Assembly (NCBI RefSeq): GCF_015351475.1
Contig: NZ_JADKPR010000027.1
Coordinates: forward strand, 1 to 64,000
Direction: 5' to 3'
DNA from: Flavobacterium sp. HJJ
GTDB lineage: Bacteria; Bacteroidota; Bacteroidia; Flavobacteriales; Flavobacteriaceae
DNA: 64,000 nt
Shown piece by piece: positions 33,678 through 42,380 of the stretch. A program made the position numbers and the translations under genes. Positions within the stretch are counted from its first letter, which is position 1; the number at the start of each line of letters is the position of its first letter. The notes beneath the pieces were generated by a model. The model saw only the letters and a program-made list of their open reading frames with translations. It did no database searches and was not told the origin of the DNA.

Positions 33678-34631
33678 ATGAAAAAATATACAAATACAGG
33701 AAGTAAAGATACCCGTTCTGGTTTTGGAGTGGGAATGACTGAATTAGGTCAAAAGAATGAAAATGTAGTAGCACTTTGTGCAGATTTAATTGGATCATTA
33801 AAGTTTGATGATTTCAAGAAAAATCACCCAGAGCGTTTTTTTCAAATTGGTATTGCTGAAGCAAATATGATTGGAATTGCTGCAGGATTAACTATTGGCG
33901 GAAAAATTCCTTTCACAGGAACTTTTGCTAACTTTTCTACAGGAAGAGTTTATGATCAAATCCGTCAGTCGGTTGCTTATTCAGACAAGAACGTAAAAAT
34001 ATGTGCTTCTCACGCAGGATTGACTCTTGGAGAAGACGGAGCTACTCACCAAATCCTTGAAGACATCGGATTAATGAAAATGCTGCCTGGAATGACTGTA
34101 ATCAATACATGTGATCACAATCAGACAAAAGCTGCTACTATAGCTCTTGCTGACCACCACGGTCCGGCTTACTTACGTTTTGGACGTCCGGTTGTACCTA
34201 ATTTCATGCCAGCTGACGAACCTTTCATCATTGGAAAAGCAATTCTTTTAAACGAAGGAACTGATGTAACAATTGTTGCTACAGGACATTTAGTTTGGGA
34301 AGCTTTAATTGCTGCTGAGAAATTAGAAGAAAAAGGGATCTCTGCAGAAGTAATCAACATCCACACTATTAAACCTTTGGACGAAGAAGCTATTTTGAAA
34401 TCAGTGGCTAAAACTAAATGTATTGTAACAGCTGAAGAGCACAATTATCTTGGAGGTCTTGGAGAAAGTATTGCTGGTGTATTAGCTTTAAACAATCCTA
34501 CTCCGCAAGAGTTTGTTGCTGTTAAAGACAGTTTCGGAGAATCTGGAACTCCTGAACAATTAATGGAGAAATACAAACTGAACAATCAAGCGATTGTTGA
34601 AGCTGTAGAAAGAGTGATCAAAAGAAAGTAA
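33678..34631 (+). CDS. Transketolase, C-terminal subunit
   Basis: 317 aa with the pyrimidine-binding domain (ENVVALCADLIGSLKFDDF, RFFQIGIAEANMIGIAAG, where the Glu activates the cofactor) and the C-terminal domain (GTDVTIVATGHLVWEAL, EEHNYLGGLGESIAG). It is 74 bp downstream of the N-terminal subunit and completes the enzyme as a heteromer. A terminator follows. Related DXS-type and acetoin enzymes share these halves, but both parts match transketolase best. Confidence 0.95.
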   Translation: MKKYTNTGSKDTRSGFGVGMTELGQKNENVVALCADLIGSLKFDDFKKNHPERFFQIGIAEANMIGIAAGLTIGGKIPFTGTFANFSTGRVYDQIRQSVAYSDKNVKICASHAGLTLGEDGATHQILEDIGLMKMLPGMTVINTCDHNQTKAATIALADHHGPAYLRFGRPVVPNFMPADEPFIIGKAILLNEGTDVTIVATGHLVWEALIAAEKLEEKGISAEVINIHTIKPLDEEAILKSVAKTKCIVTAEEHNYLGGLGESIAGVLALNNPTPQEFVAVKDSFGESGTPEQLMEKYKLNNQAIVEAVERVIKRK

Positions 34632-34651
34632 TCTTTTTTCTCAATAAATAT

Positions 34652-34690
34652 AAAATCCCATCTCGCTGTAAAAATGAGATGGGATTTTTT
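34652..34690 (+). terminator. Terminator after the transketolase genes
   Basis: Arms AAATCCCATCTC and GAGATGGGATTT, followed by T residues. Confidence 0.85.
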
Positions 34691-34872
34691 TATGGTTGAT
34701 TTTTTTTTTGAGATTAGATTACATCCCTAAACAAACTCAACTAGATTATTGTTAGTCAGATTACTTCATTCCTCGCAAAGACGTACGTGAAGTCTTTACG
34801 AGAAAGAAGCAATCACATTTGCAAAGCACAGTCTCTACTTCCTTTTAAAATAAGAACATTTCAAACTAAATC

Positions 34873-34910
34873 AAAAAAAATCCCATTCAAAAACGAATGG
34901 GATTTTTTTT
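34873..34910. terminator. Terminator of the FKBP-type gene, usable in both directions
   Basis: Arms AATCCCATTC and GAATGGGATT flanked by A and T runs on opposite sides. It lies at the end of the minus-strand gene at 34909. Confidence 0.75.
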
Positions 34911-35973
34911 ATTGACTCATTTTATGACATTCTTTATCTAAATGCCTTTTTTTCTTTTTATCAGTAGGTATATTCCCATCACAGTCTGGAATATTCTCAA
35001 ATGCATAATAGGTTCCATCTGCTTTTTTAACTTCTCCTCTTGTAGCATAACCATCACCATCATCATCAAAATCTAAAAAATCTGGGGTTCCATCTCCATC
35101 CGTATCGTCTGGATTTGGATCAATCAGATTACCTGCAGCATCCCTTGGTAACTCCCAAGTTTCCCATACATAACCATCTCCGTCAATATCTTCTTGATAT
35201 GATGGCACACCATCAGGATCCGACACTCGTAATCCATTAACAATTTTGTATTCTAAATCAGAACGTTTAATTTTATATAATTTAAAACTAAATACTAATG
35301 GAGCATAAGCCGGTATAGTCCCGTTTCCTGTATTATAATAAGCCAATCCAGAAGGAATAAACATCACTCCTGCTCCAAAATTTGTATATTTAACGGTACC
35401 ATCCGGATTTGAAACAGCATCACCAGATTTAAATTGCGGAAAAATTTCTTTCCACCCTCTAACAAAAACACCATATAAGCCAATATACGCTTGTGGAAAT
35501 AATACTTCTTCAAATTGTGTAGCAGTAATACTTTTGACGTTATCAACAGTTGTCTCTGCAAGGTATTTCCCATTATACGAGGTAAAAACATCATCTACAT
35601 TACAAGGCTTTTCCCCAGTACCTTCACGCAAAACTAAATAATATAATGTATAGGTAATACCATCATCTTTTACTACTCTAGACAATAACTTTGGAAAAGT
35701 TGAGCTGTTTAGATAGGAATAAATAGAAGGCTGTGATCCACCAGAAGGAATCGGAGTAATGGTAACGTTTTGATCTGTTGGCAAACCAGGAGCATCTACT
35801 ATTGTTATATAATTTGTTTTTAAATAAGTTTCTATTAAAGCACTTTCTGTAGTATATTGAGCAGTATAATCCCTAGGCGGCTCTACTACAATATCATCAT
35901 CATTACTCTTATTACAGGAAATTACAGCAATAACTCCAATCAATAAAATAAAATAAAACTTAATTTTGCTCAT
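34909..35973 (-). CDS. FKBP-type peptidyl-prolyl isomerase lipoprotein with calcium-type repeats
   Basis: 354 aa. Lipoprotein signal with Cys20 (IGVIAVISC). Residues about 90-240 look like an FKBP domain: LYYLVLREGTGEKP, DDVFTSYNGKYL, GWKEIFPQFKSGDAV, GAGVMFIPSGLAYYN and PAYAPLVFSFKLYKIKR. The C-terminal region has aspartate-rich DGDG repeats (EDIDGDGYVWE, DDTDGDGTPDFLDFDDDGDGY) like thrombospondin type 3 calcium-binding loops. It would fold or scaffold proteins in the periplasm. Such lipoproteins have been linked to gliding in Flavobacterium (GldI-like), but no gliding gene is near. Confidence 0.85.
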   Translation of the reverse strand: MSKIKFYFILLIGVIAVISCNKSNDDDIVVEPPRDYTAQYTTESALIETYLKTNYITIVDAPGLPTDQNVTITPIPSGGSQPSIYSYLNSSTFPKLLSRVVKDDGITYTLYYLVLREGTGEKPCNVDDVFTSYNGKYLAETTVDNVKSITATQFEEVLFPQAYIGLYGVFVRGWKEIFPQFKSGDAVSNPDGTVKYTNFGAGVMFIPSGLAYYNTGNGTIPAYAPLVFSFKLYKIKRSDLEYKIVNGLRVSDPDGVPSYQEDIDGDGYVWETWELPRDAAGNLIDPNPDDTDGDGTPDFLDFDDDGDGYATRGEVKKADGTYYAFENIPDCDGNIPTDKKKKRHLDKECHKMSQ

Positions 35974-36015
35974 TATTTTAGGTATAGTTTAAGCCACAAA
36001 TATACATTAATGATT

Positions 36016-36023
36016 TACTTTTG
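36016..36023 (+). promoter_or_regulatory. -7 element for the S4-domain gene
   Basis: TACTTTTG 31 bp before the ATG at 36055. It lies beyond the alternative start at 36010, which supports the later start. A clear TTG at the expected spacing was not found. Confidence 0.45.
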
Positions 36024-36054
36024 TAAAGTATTTAACTCCGATTTTAGAAAATTC

Positions 36055-36444
36055 ATGAGAATAGACAAATATTTATGGTGCGTTCGGTATTACAAAACCA
36101 GAAATATGGTTACCGAAGCCTGCAAAAAAAACCATATCACGGTAAATGGTATTGTTGCCAAGCCATCAAAAGAAGTTTTCCCTACTGATAAAATCACTTT
36201 TAGAAAAGATCAGATCACACAAATCATTACTGTACTCGACATTCCTGAGAACCGAGTTGGCGCCAAACTTGTTGACATTTATCGAAAAAATGAGACTCCC
36301 GCCGAAGCTTATGCTCACTTAGAATTATTAAAATTATCGAAAGAGCATTATAGAAAAACCGGGACTGGAAGACCCACAAAAAAAGACCGAAGAGATATTG
36401 ATGAATTTGGAAACGACATTCCAGACGAAGATGAAACAGATTAA
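36055..36444 (+). CDS. S4-domain RNA-binding protein, Hsp15 type
   Basis: 129 aa from the ATG at 36055. The S4 RNA-binding domain is in the first 60 residues: MRIDKYLWCVRYYKTRNMVTEACKK split around ITVNGIVAKPSKEVFPTD. The C-terminal region is charged, with a GTGRPTKKDRRDIDEF tail. This layout matches HslR/Hsp15, which rescues 50S subunits with nascent chains stuck on them; the function here is inferred from the family. The next gene starts about 95 bp later with its own -7 element. Confidence 0.9.
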   Translation: MRIDKYLWCVRYYKTRNMVTEACKKNHITVNGIVAKPSKEVFPTDKITFRKDQITQIITVLDIPENRVGAKLVDIYRKNETPAEAYAHLELLKLSKEHYRKTGTGRPTKKDRRDIDEFGNDIPDEDETD

Positions 36445-36507
36445 AATTCGCCACTAATTTTCTTGTTTAGAACCAGAATTAATTATATCAATTTCGTCTA
36501 ACTTTTT

Positions 36508-36515
36508 TATCTTTG
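36508..36515 (+). promoter_or_regulatory. -7 element for the phosphoribosyltransferase gene
   Basis: TATCTTTG, 23 bp before the ATG at 36539. Confidence 0.45.
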
Positions 36516-36538
36516 AAAAAACAAAACAAAAATACGCC

Positions 36539-37039
36539 ATGAGCAAAAATATAATCCTCACCAATCAGCAGATAGAACACACCACTAAAAGAATAGCATA
36601 CCAAATCTATGAAACTTTTGTTGAGGAAGAAGAAATTGTGATTGCTGGAATTACTGACAACGGCTATATTTTTGCAGAAAAAATTGCTCAGGCATTCAGT
36701 ACAATCTCTACGATCAAAATTTCGCTTTGTGAAGTTCATACCGACAAACAAAATCCTGAAAAACCAATAACCACTTCTTTATCCAAAGAAGAATACAGCA
36801 ATAAAGGCCTAGTACTGGTAGATGACGTTTTGAGCTCTGGAGCCACATTAATATATGCTGTAAAACATTTTTTAGACGTTCCCTTAAAAAAGTTCAAAAC
36901 CGTTGTTCTTGTTGACAGAAACCACAAAAAATTCCCGATTAAGGCCGATTTTAAAGGAATATCACTTTCTACTTCGCTATTAGAGCACGTTGACGTTGTT
37001 CTTGACAGCAACGGCAACAGCTACGCCAGTTTAAGCTAA
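36539..37039 (+). CDS. Phosphoribosyltransferase family protein
   Basis: 166 aa type I phosphoribosyltransferase fold with the PRPP loop VLVDDVLSSGATLIYA and EIVIAGITDNGYIFAEKIAQ in the N-terminal strand. Length and layout resemble PyrR-like proteins, which regulate pyrimidine genes or make UMP from uracil, but no pyrimidine genes are nearby, so the substrate is open. The last 9 bp overlap the end of the convergent shikimate kinase gene. Confidence 0.82.
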   Translation: MSKNIILTNQQIEHTTKRIAYQIYETFVEEEEIVIAGITDNGYIFAEKIAQAFSTISTIKISLCEVHTDKQNPEKPITTSLSKEEYSNKGLVLVDDVLSSGATLIYAVKHFLDVPLKKFKTVVLVDRNHKKFPIKADFKGISLSTSLLEHVDVVLDSNGNSYASLS

Positions 37040-37549
37040 CAGGTTTAAAATATCATTTATCGTTTCTCCAATAGTTTTATTATCAACATTCACTTTATGC
37101 TGTGCGTGATTGTAATAAAAACTTCTGTCAAAAAGATGCTTGGCTATAAACTCCTTCATCTCTTCATCCGTTTTATCCGCAATAAGCGGTCTCTTGCTTC
37201 TATTGGCCGCTAATCTGTTAAATAGTGTCTCAATAGATGCTTTTAAATAGATTGACACCACATCATCCCCTATTAACAATTCATGATTATTAGCATAACA
37301 AGGTGTACCTCCTCCTAAACCAATAATAATTTCATCAGGCGAATTTAATAATTCAAGAAAATAAGTATGTTCTAATTTTCGAAAATGAATTTCGCCTTGA
37401 GTATCAAAAATCTCTTTTATGGACATTTTTGCTTTTTCTTCGATGTATTCATCCAGATCGATATATGGAATTGATATCATTCCGGAAAGTTTTTGGGCAA
37501 TTGTAGACTTACCGCACCCCATATAACCCAATAATATAATTTTTTTCAT
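37031..37549 (-). CDS. aroK: Shikimate kinase
   Basis: Phosphorylates shikimate in aromatic amino acid synthesis. 172 aa, the usual size. Walker A GYMGCGKSTIA (residues 8-18), the substrate-binding Asp in YIDLDEYIE, Arg in EIHFRKLE, GLGGGTPCY and the lid region ANRSKRPLI with Arg residues. It converges on the phosphoribosyltransferase gene with a 9-bp overlap of stop ends. A tRNA cluster starts just beyond its 5' side on the other strand. Confidence 0.95.
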   Translation of the reverse strand: MKKIILLGYMGCGKSTIAQKLSGMISIPYIDLDEYIEEKAKMSIKEIFDTQGEIHFRKLEHTYFLELLNSPDEIIIGLGGGTPCYANNHELLIGDDVVSIYLKASIETLFNRLAANRSKRPLIADKTDEEMKEFIAKHLFDRSFYYNHAQHKVNVDNKTIGETINDILNLLA

Positions 37550-37620
37550 TTGAATAAGACCTTACAAATTAAGACATTAAGATTATTTGTTTAAAAAAGA
37601 CAAATTTATAATAATTTTGC

Positions 37621-37652
37621 TTGGAATCTTCGAAAAAAAGTCCTTATATTTG
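37621..37652 (+). promoter_or_regulatory. Promoter of the tRNA cluster
   Basis: TTG (37621-37623), 21 nt, then TATATTTG (37645-37652), 23 bp before the first tRNA and followed by CACCCGC, the same motif as after the leftward promoters at 67 and 188. Confidence 0.65.
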
Positions 37653-37675
37653 CACCCGCATTCAAGAAACGAAAT

Positions 37676-37748
37676 GACTCGATAGCTCAGTCGGTAGAGC
37701 ACATCACTTTTAATGATGGGGTCCTGGGTTCGAGCCCCAGTCGGGTCA
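37676..37748 (+). tRNA. tRNA-Lys (UUU), copy 1
   Basis: 73 nt. The acceptor GACTCGA pairs with TCGGGTC, the D arm is AGCTCAGTCGGTAGAGCA, the anticodon loop CTTTTAA gives UUU, and the T arm is CTGGGTTCGAGCCCCAG. The discriminator is A and the CCA is not encoded. An 11-bp inverted repeat flanks the gene. Confidence 0.97.
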
Positions 37749-37786
37749 CAAATTATGTGATCAAAGCATAAGTTTCTTGAATCAAT

Positions 37787-37859
37787 GACTCGATAGCTCA
37801 GTCGGTAGAGCACATCACTTTTAATGATGGGGTCCTGGGTTCGAGCCCCAGTCGGGTCA
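37787..37859 (+). tRNA. tRNA-Lys (UUU), copy 2
   Basis: Identical over all 73 nt to copy 1, with a 38-bp spacer between them. CCA is not encoded. A hairpin with a T-rich tail follows. Confidence 0.97.
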
Positions 37860-37860
37860 C

Positions 37861-37897
37861 AAAAGGTCGAGTAATTTATTACTTGGCCTTTTATTTT
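37861..37897 (+). terminator. Hairpin after the tRNA-Lys pair
   Basis: GGTCGAGTAA pairs with TTACTTGGCC using three G-U pairs, followed by TTTTATTTTTT. It may end or attenuate the transcript before tRNA-Leu. Confidence 0.6.
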
Positions 37898-37901
37898 TTA
37901 A

Positions 37902-37984
37902 GGCCACGTGGAGAAACGGTAGACTTGCCATCTTGAGGGGGTGGTGCTCGTAAGGGCGTGTGGGTTCAAATCCCACCGTGGTCA
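37902..37984 (+). tRNA. tRNA-Leu (GAG)
   Basis: 83 nt class II tRNA. The acceptor GGCCACG pairs with CGTGGTC (one G-U), the anticodon stem CCATC/GGTGG encloses TTGAGGG, giving GAG, a long variable arm follows (GCTCGTAAGGGC), and the T arm is GTGGGTTCAAATCCCAC. The discriminator is A and CCA is not encoded. The exact 5' base could be one nucleotide later. Confidence 0.93.
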
Positions 37985-38005
37985 CATTTATATCTTCATT
38001 AAATC

Positions 38006-38040
38006 AAAAAACGCCTTATTTTACAGGCGTTTTTGTTTTT
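38006..38040 (+). terminator. Terminator after tRNA-Leu
   Basis: Arms AAAACGCCT and AGGCGTTTT followed by T residues. Confidence 0.85.
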
Positions 38041-38090
38041 CAAATTATTTTTATACCGATCAGGTTCAAAATATAAATGACAAACAGCAA

Positions 38091-38136
38091 AATGGCTATC
38101 ATAAACAGATGTTCTAGATAGCCATTCTTTTATTTT
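38091..38136. terminator. Hairpin between the tRNA cluster and the PixA-like gene
   Basis: AATGGCTATC pairs with GATAGCCATT across a 15-nt loop, followed on the plus strand by a T-rich run. It lies about 28 bp beyond the end of the minus-strand gene, so it may terminate that gene. Confidence 0.5.
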
Positions 38137-38163
38137 ATAGGAATTTGATTGTCTTTTTACAAA

Positions 38164-38742
38164 TTACCCTTTAACTATAATTGTTGGATCCCATACAAAA
38201 TAGCCAAACAGCTTCATTGCTGCAGAAGCTCTGTCTAAAGTATAAAGTGCAAAACTAATATTATACTGCTCCGTTCCGCTCGTAATCACATCAGCCTGAT
38301 AAAACCAATAAGTCATTGTATTTACAAACTGAACAGGAAGAGGAGACGCGCCTACAGACGGCTGAACTCCTGGCGCAGTAAATACTTTGGATGTAAAATC
38401 CCCGAACACATTTGAACCGCCAAATTTCTGCACATTGTACATTATAACGGCACTATTGAAATTGTCATACTCAGATACCGCATTAAATCGAACGACATCC
38501 CCAACAAGGGCATTAATCACTAAGTCAGCTGTACCGCTTCCTGTACTTCCTGTCAAATTAGAGCCTACCATATATTGGTATTGATGTCCTATTCCTGTTG
38601 GGTTTGCAGAATCCTTACTTCCGCCGTTGGGAAAATCATTTTGGATCTTATCCGTATCAATGATTATTTGAATGTTGGTAATTTGTGCAACATTGTTTAA
38701 TGCTGCTTCTAAAACTTCTGCGTTTTTTAAATTTGAATCCAT
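38164..38742 (-). CDS. AidA/PixA-type inclusion body family protein
   Basis: 192 aa with no signal peptide. The pattern IQIIIDTDKIQNDFPNGGS, NPTGIGHQYQYMVG, GTADLVINALVGDVVRFNAVSE and then a beta-rich C-terminus with YNISFALYTL resembles the PixA/AidA family, soluble proteins that form crystalline inclusions in Xenorhabdus and relatives. Role in this organism is unknown. The gene has its own spacer on both sides and no partner genes. Similarity was judged by motif memory. Confidence 0.72.
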   Translation of the reverse strand: MDSNLKNAEVLEAALNNVAQITNIQIIIDTDKIQNDFPNGGSKDSANPTGIGHQYQYMVGSNLTGSTGSGTADLVINALVGDVVRFNAVSEYDNFNSAVIMYNVQKFGGSNVFGDFTSKVFTAPGVQPSVGASPLPVQFVNTMTYWFYQADVITSGTEQYNISFALYTLDRASAAMKLFGYFVWDPTIIVKG

Positions 38743-39202
38743 CTTAATTAAATTTTGATTTTTGCCTACTCATTTTTTCAGTTTTTCGGCTTCCGCTGAT
38801 GTTATGATTACAAGACTAAAATTAAAACAGTCCAGCAAACCCAAACAGAGTATAAACACCTAATTATCAAACAGGTATAAATACGCACTCAGCAATTCTA
38901 CAGCCAATGTGTGGATAAAAAATAGATTCCTGTTAATTCTGATTCAAACTTATAGTTTCTTTAAATCATTTAATACAATTACTAAAAAGTTTAAAAATCT
39001 TCTAATAAATAAAAGGCTCTATTTTTTTTGTACAATAGAACTCACATACTAATAAGCATTAAAAAAACTGCTCATTTTTTCTATTACTTTTTTTATTTCA
39101 AACACTTTTTTTATTACCTTGCCCAAAAAAGGCAAATAATCAAGATAACCAACTTATTTACAGTATTTTATAAGTATATTTCCAACGAAAAATGAATACT
39201 TT
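38743..39202. other. Gene-free AT-rich stretch
   Basis: About 460 bp with no gene that I can support. AT-rich throughout, with several T/A runs. It holds the 5' region of the PixA-like gene and the leader of the next gene; no clear promoter, repeat or hairpin was found. Confidence 0.4.
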
Positions 39203-39538
39203 ATGAGAAAATTTTTAAGATCTTTAAAAAACAGTCCAACCCCCATTTTTAGCATTGCTTTTATATTTTTTTTCTCTTTAAATGCTAAATCTCAAACTGT
39301 TAAATTTGATTCTGTAAAAAAACAAAAATACATACTCGTCGATGTCGAGAAAACTTACGAACGAATTGTAGATAAAGGTTATGAATCTGCCGAAATGTTT
39401 GAATCATTAGGAAATTATTATTACGAAAACAATAATCTTAAAAAATCAAAACTGTACTTTGACAGATTGTTTGGCAAATACAGCTTGTCCCAAATTTCAT
39501 CAAAAAGTATAGAAAGATATAAATTGATCAAAAAATAA
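39203..39538 (+). CDS. Short exported TPR-like protein
   Basis: 111 aa. A signal-like hydrophobic stretch (SIAFIFFFSLNAKSQ) precedes a helical domain with TPR-like pairs: YILVDVEKTYERIVDKGYESAEMFESLGNYYYE is typical of the first repeats of the N-terminal region of OmpA-type and PorE-like proteins, but here no peptidoglycan-binding domain follows. It could be a truncated relative or a free-standing small TPR protein. A T-rich region follows with no obvious broken continuation. Upstream flank is AT-rich. Confidence 0.6.
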   Translation: MRKFLRSLKNSPTPIFSIAFIFFFSLNAKSQTVKFDSVKKQKYILVDVEKTYERIVDKGYESAEMFESLGNYYYENNNLKKSKLYFDRLFGKYSLSQISSKSIERYKLIKK

Positions 39539-39730
39539 CATCTTTCAGACAGGTTAATCATTCTTGTCTGTATAAAATCTTTGCCAAAAGAACAGCAGCT
39601 AATTCTTAACTGATTGGCTGCTGTTTTTTTTATGCCATTTTCTTACCCATAGATCTTTCTGAAAATTAAATTAGAAATAATAAAAAATATCATAACTTTC
39701 AGCTTCTTAATTTCAAAATTTGAAAACCAA

Positions 39731-40195
39731 ATGGTCACACTGCTCATAAATAAAAAGAAATACACTATTGATGCTGATCCAGAAATGCCTCTGCTTTGGG
39801 CTATCAGAGACAGTATTGGACTGACTGGCACCAAATTTGGATGCGGAATAGGCGCATGCGGAGCCTGCAAAGTACTCATAGATAATGTTGCATCCTATTC
39901 CTGCCTGACTCCCGTTTCGATGGCTGTAGGCAAAAATATTACCACTATTGAAGGAACTTCAGAAAATTTACAATTACTGCAGAAATCCTGGGAAAAATTC
40001 AATGTTCCCCAATGTGGTTATTGCCAGCCGGGACAATTAATCACGGCTGCTTCTCTGCTCAATTCTAACAAAAACCCTTCTGATACGGATATTGATGATG
40101 CCATGAGCGGTAATATATGCCGCTGCGGTACATACCAGCGTATTAAAAGCGCTATCAAACATACTGTAGAACTTAAAAAACAGCGTAAGTCATGA
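39731..40195 (+). CDS. (2Fe-2S) subunit of a molybdenum hydroxylase (IorA/CoxS type)
   Basis: 154 aa. The ferredoxin-type cluster site is CGIGACGACKVLIDNVASYSC and the second [2Fe-2S] domain has CGYCQPGQ and GNICRCGTYQRI. This is the small electron-transfer subunit of isoquinoline 1-oxidoreductase-like or aldehyde dehydrogenase-type enzymes. It overlaps the large-subunit gene by 4 bp (ATGA), a sign of coupled translation. No FAD-binding subunit gene is present, which fits the IorAB class that passes electrons to other acceptors. Confidence 0.93.
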   Translation: MVTLLINKKKYTIDADPEMPLLWAIRDSIGLTGTKFGCGIGACGACKVLIDNVASYSCLTPVSMAVGKNITTIEGTSENLQLLQKSWEKFNVPQCGYCQPGQLITAASLLNSNKNPSDTDIDDAMSGNICRCGTYQRIKSAIKHTVELKKQRKS

Positions 40196-42375
40196 GTGAA
40201 ATTCAAAATGTAAGCCGCAGAGTTTTCATCAGAAACATAGGATTAGCATCAGGCGGTTTGATCTTAGGATGCAATTATAATTTATTTTCAAAAGATACTG
40301 AAACGGGAAATTCTACAGAATTCAATCCCAATCTATTTGTACAGTTAAATTCAGATGGAAGTCTTATTATCGTTGCTTCCCGTTCTGAAATGGGTAACGG
40401 CGTACGAACTTCATTAACCTCTGTAGTTGCAGACGAAATGGAAGCCGACTGGAGTAAAGTTTCAGTTAAACAAGCAGTTGGTGATGTAAAATACGGAGAC
40501 CAAAACACAGATGGCTCCCGAAGTGTAACCGGTTTTTATGACACCATGCGAAAAATGGGTGCAATGACCCGAATGATGCTTATTACCGCAGCCGCAAAAA
40601 AATGGCAGGTTCCAGAAAGCGAATGCACTGCCCAAAACCACTTTATTATTCATTCCAGCGGTAAAAAAATAGGTTATGGAGAATTAGTTGATATAGTTAC
40701 AACACTGCCTGTTCCAACAAACATTACTTATAAAGATCCAAAAGACTTTAAATACATTGGCAAAAATTTAAAAAGTATTGACGTAAAAGATTTTGCAAAC
40801 GGAAGCGCTGTATTTGGGATAGACAAACGTTTACCCAATATGAAAGTTGCTGCCATAGCCAGATGTCCTGTTACTTTTGGCACTGTCAAATCTTATGACA
40901 AAACAGCTGCAATGAAAATCAAAGGCGTGGAAAATGTAATTGAAATTCCAAAAATCGATAAACCATTTGGTCCCTTGGGAGGTATTGCAGTTATTGCGTC
41001 CAATACATGGGCTGCGTTTAAAGGAAGAGAGGCGCTGGAAATACAATGGAATTACGGTAAAAACGAGAGTTATGATTCGGAAGCATACATGACCGAATTA
41101 ACTGAAAGAGTTCACAAACAAGGAAAAGTCGAAAAAGAAACTGGAGATGTAAACAAAGCTTTTAGCGAAGCTGCAAAAGTTGTCGAAAGCACTTTTCAAT
41201 TGCCGCATTTGGCACATGCTCCCATGGAAGTTCCTAATGCTGTGGCCTGGGTTCAGGGAGACAAATGCGAAGTTTGGGCTCCGACTCAGTCTCCGCAAAG
41301 TGCACAGGAAGAAGTTGCTGCATACTTGAACACGACTCACGATAAGGTTACTATAAATGTTACTTTTTTGGGAGGCGGTTTTGGCCGAAAATCAAAACCC
41401 GATTATATTGTAGAGGCTGCTATAATTTCAAAAACTATTAATGCTCCTGTACAAGTAGTCTGGTCTCGGGAAGACGACATCAAGCATGGCTATTACCATA
41501 CTGTAAGTGCACAATACATGAAAGCATCCCTGGATGCACAAGGCAATGTAACGGGCTGGCTTCATCGCTCTGCTTTTCCTACAATCATGTCTACTTTCAG
41601 GCCTGGAACTGATTATCCTGCAGGATGGGAAGCTTCCAGCGCTGCTGATGTTCCTTTTGAAATAAAAAACTTAAAAATCGAATCGGGACAAGCTCCCGCA
41701 ATGGTGAGAATTGGCTGGATGCGCTCTGTAATTAATATTCTTCACGGATTTTCCATCAATGTATTTACCGATGAACTAGCTTATGCCACCAAACAAGATC
41801 CGTTAGAATTCCGCCTCAAATTAATAGGGAGTGATCGTATAGAAGACACCAAAGATCCTATAAAATACGATACAGCACGTTTAAAAAATGTCTTGAAACT
41901 AGCCGCAAAAAATGCCAATTACAACAAACCATTGCCCAAAGGTCATGCTTTTGGCTTGGCTGTGCATTATAGTTTCAATTCCTACGTAGCTTCTGTTGTC
42001 GAAGTATCAATGGCAGATGACAAAATAAAAGTTCATAATGTATATACTGTTATTGACTGCGGAACAGCAGTGAATAAAAACACCATAACATCACAATTGG
42101 AAGGTGCTGCTGTCTTTGGAATGTCAATCGCCTATTACGGAAAAATAACTGCTAAAGATGGCGCTATTGAACAAAACAGCTACAGCGACTACCGAATGAT
42201 CCGTATGAATGAGGCCCCAAAAGTACATGTAGAAATTGTTGAAAGCACCGAAAAACCAACAGGTGTAGGTGAACCAGGAGTTCCTGTAATTGCTCCTGCC
42301 ATAATCAATGCTGTGTTTAAACTAACAGGAAAACGATATTACAATTTACCTTTAAGTGATTACGATTTAGTATAA
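40192..42375 (+). CDS. Molybdopterin-binding large subunit (IorB type)
   Basis: 727 aa. Twin-arginine signal (R9-R10 in SRRVFIRNIG) and a possible lipobox, so it is probably exported folded with its cofactor and its small partner. Molybdopterin-binding features include GSRSVTG, FLGGGFGRKSKPDY, MVRIGWMRSV and the C-terminal EKPTGVGEPGVPVIAPAI with the catalytic-type Glu. Two-part layout matches IorB rather than XdhB. Substrate (aldehyde or N-heterocycle) is not decidable from sequence. The following XdhC and MobA-like genes would mature its cofactor. Confidence 0.92.
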   Translation: MSEIQNVSRRVFIRNIGLASGGLILGCNYNLFSKDTETGNSTEFNPNLFVQLNSDGSLIIVASRSEMGNGVRTSLTSVVADEMEADWSKVSVKQAVGDVKYGDQNTDGSRSVTGFYDTMRKMGAMTRMMLITAAAKKWQVPESECTAQNHFIIHSSGKKIGYGELVDIVTTLPVPTNITYKDPKDFKYIGKNLKSIDVKDFANGSAVFGIDKRLPNMKVAAIARCPVTFGTVKSYDKTAAMKIKGVENVIEIPKIDKPFGPLGGIAVIASNTWAAFKGREALEIQWNYGKNESYDSEAYMTELTERVHKQGKVEKETGDVNKAFSEAAKVVESTFQLPHLAHAPMEVPNAVAWVQGDKCEVWAPTQSPQSAQEEVAAYLNTTHDKVTINVTFLGGGFGRKSKPDYIVEAAIISKTINAPVQVVWSREDDIKHGYYHTVSAQYMKASLDAQGNVTGWLHRSAFPTIMSTFRPGTDYPAGWEASSAADVPFEIKNLKIESGQAPAMVRIGWMRSVINILHGFSINVFTDELAYATKQDPLEFRLKLIGSDRIEDTKDPIKYDTARLKNVLKLAAKNANYNKPLPKGHAFGLAVHYSFNSYVASVVEVSMADDKIKVHNVYTVIDCGTAVNKNTITSQLEGAAVFGMSIAYYGKITAKDGAIEQNSYSDYRMIRMNEAPKVHVEIVESTEKPTGVGEPGVPVIAPAIINAVFKLTGKRYYNLPLSDYDLV

Positions 42376-42380
42376 AAAAA

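Noticed and set aside
34700..34860. tRNA or other RNA gene between the transketolase and FKBP genes
   Set aside because: No cloverleaf could be drawn; the stretch holds a diverged copy of the dispersed TTCCTCGCAA repeat instead.
37583..37813. Minus-strand frame over the tRNA genes
   Set aside because: The repeated peptide is only the complement of the two tRNA-Lys genes.
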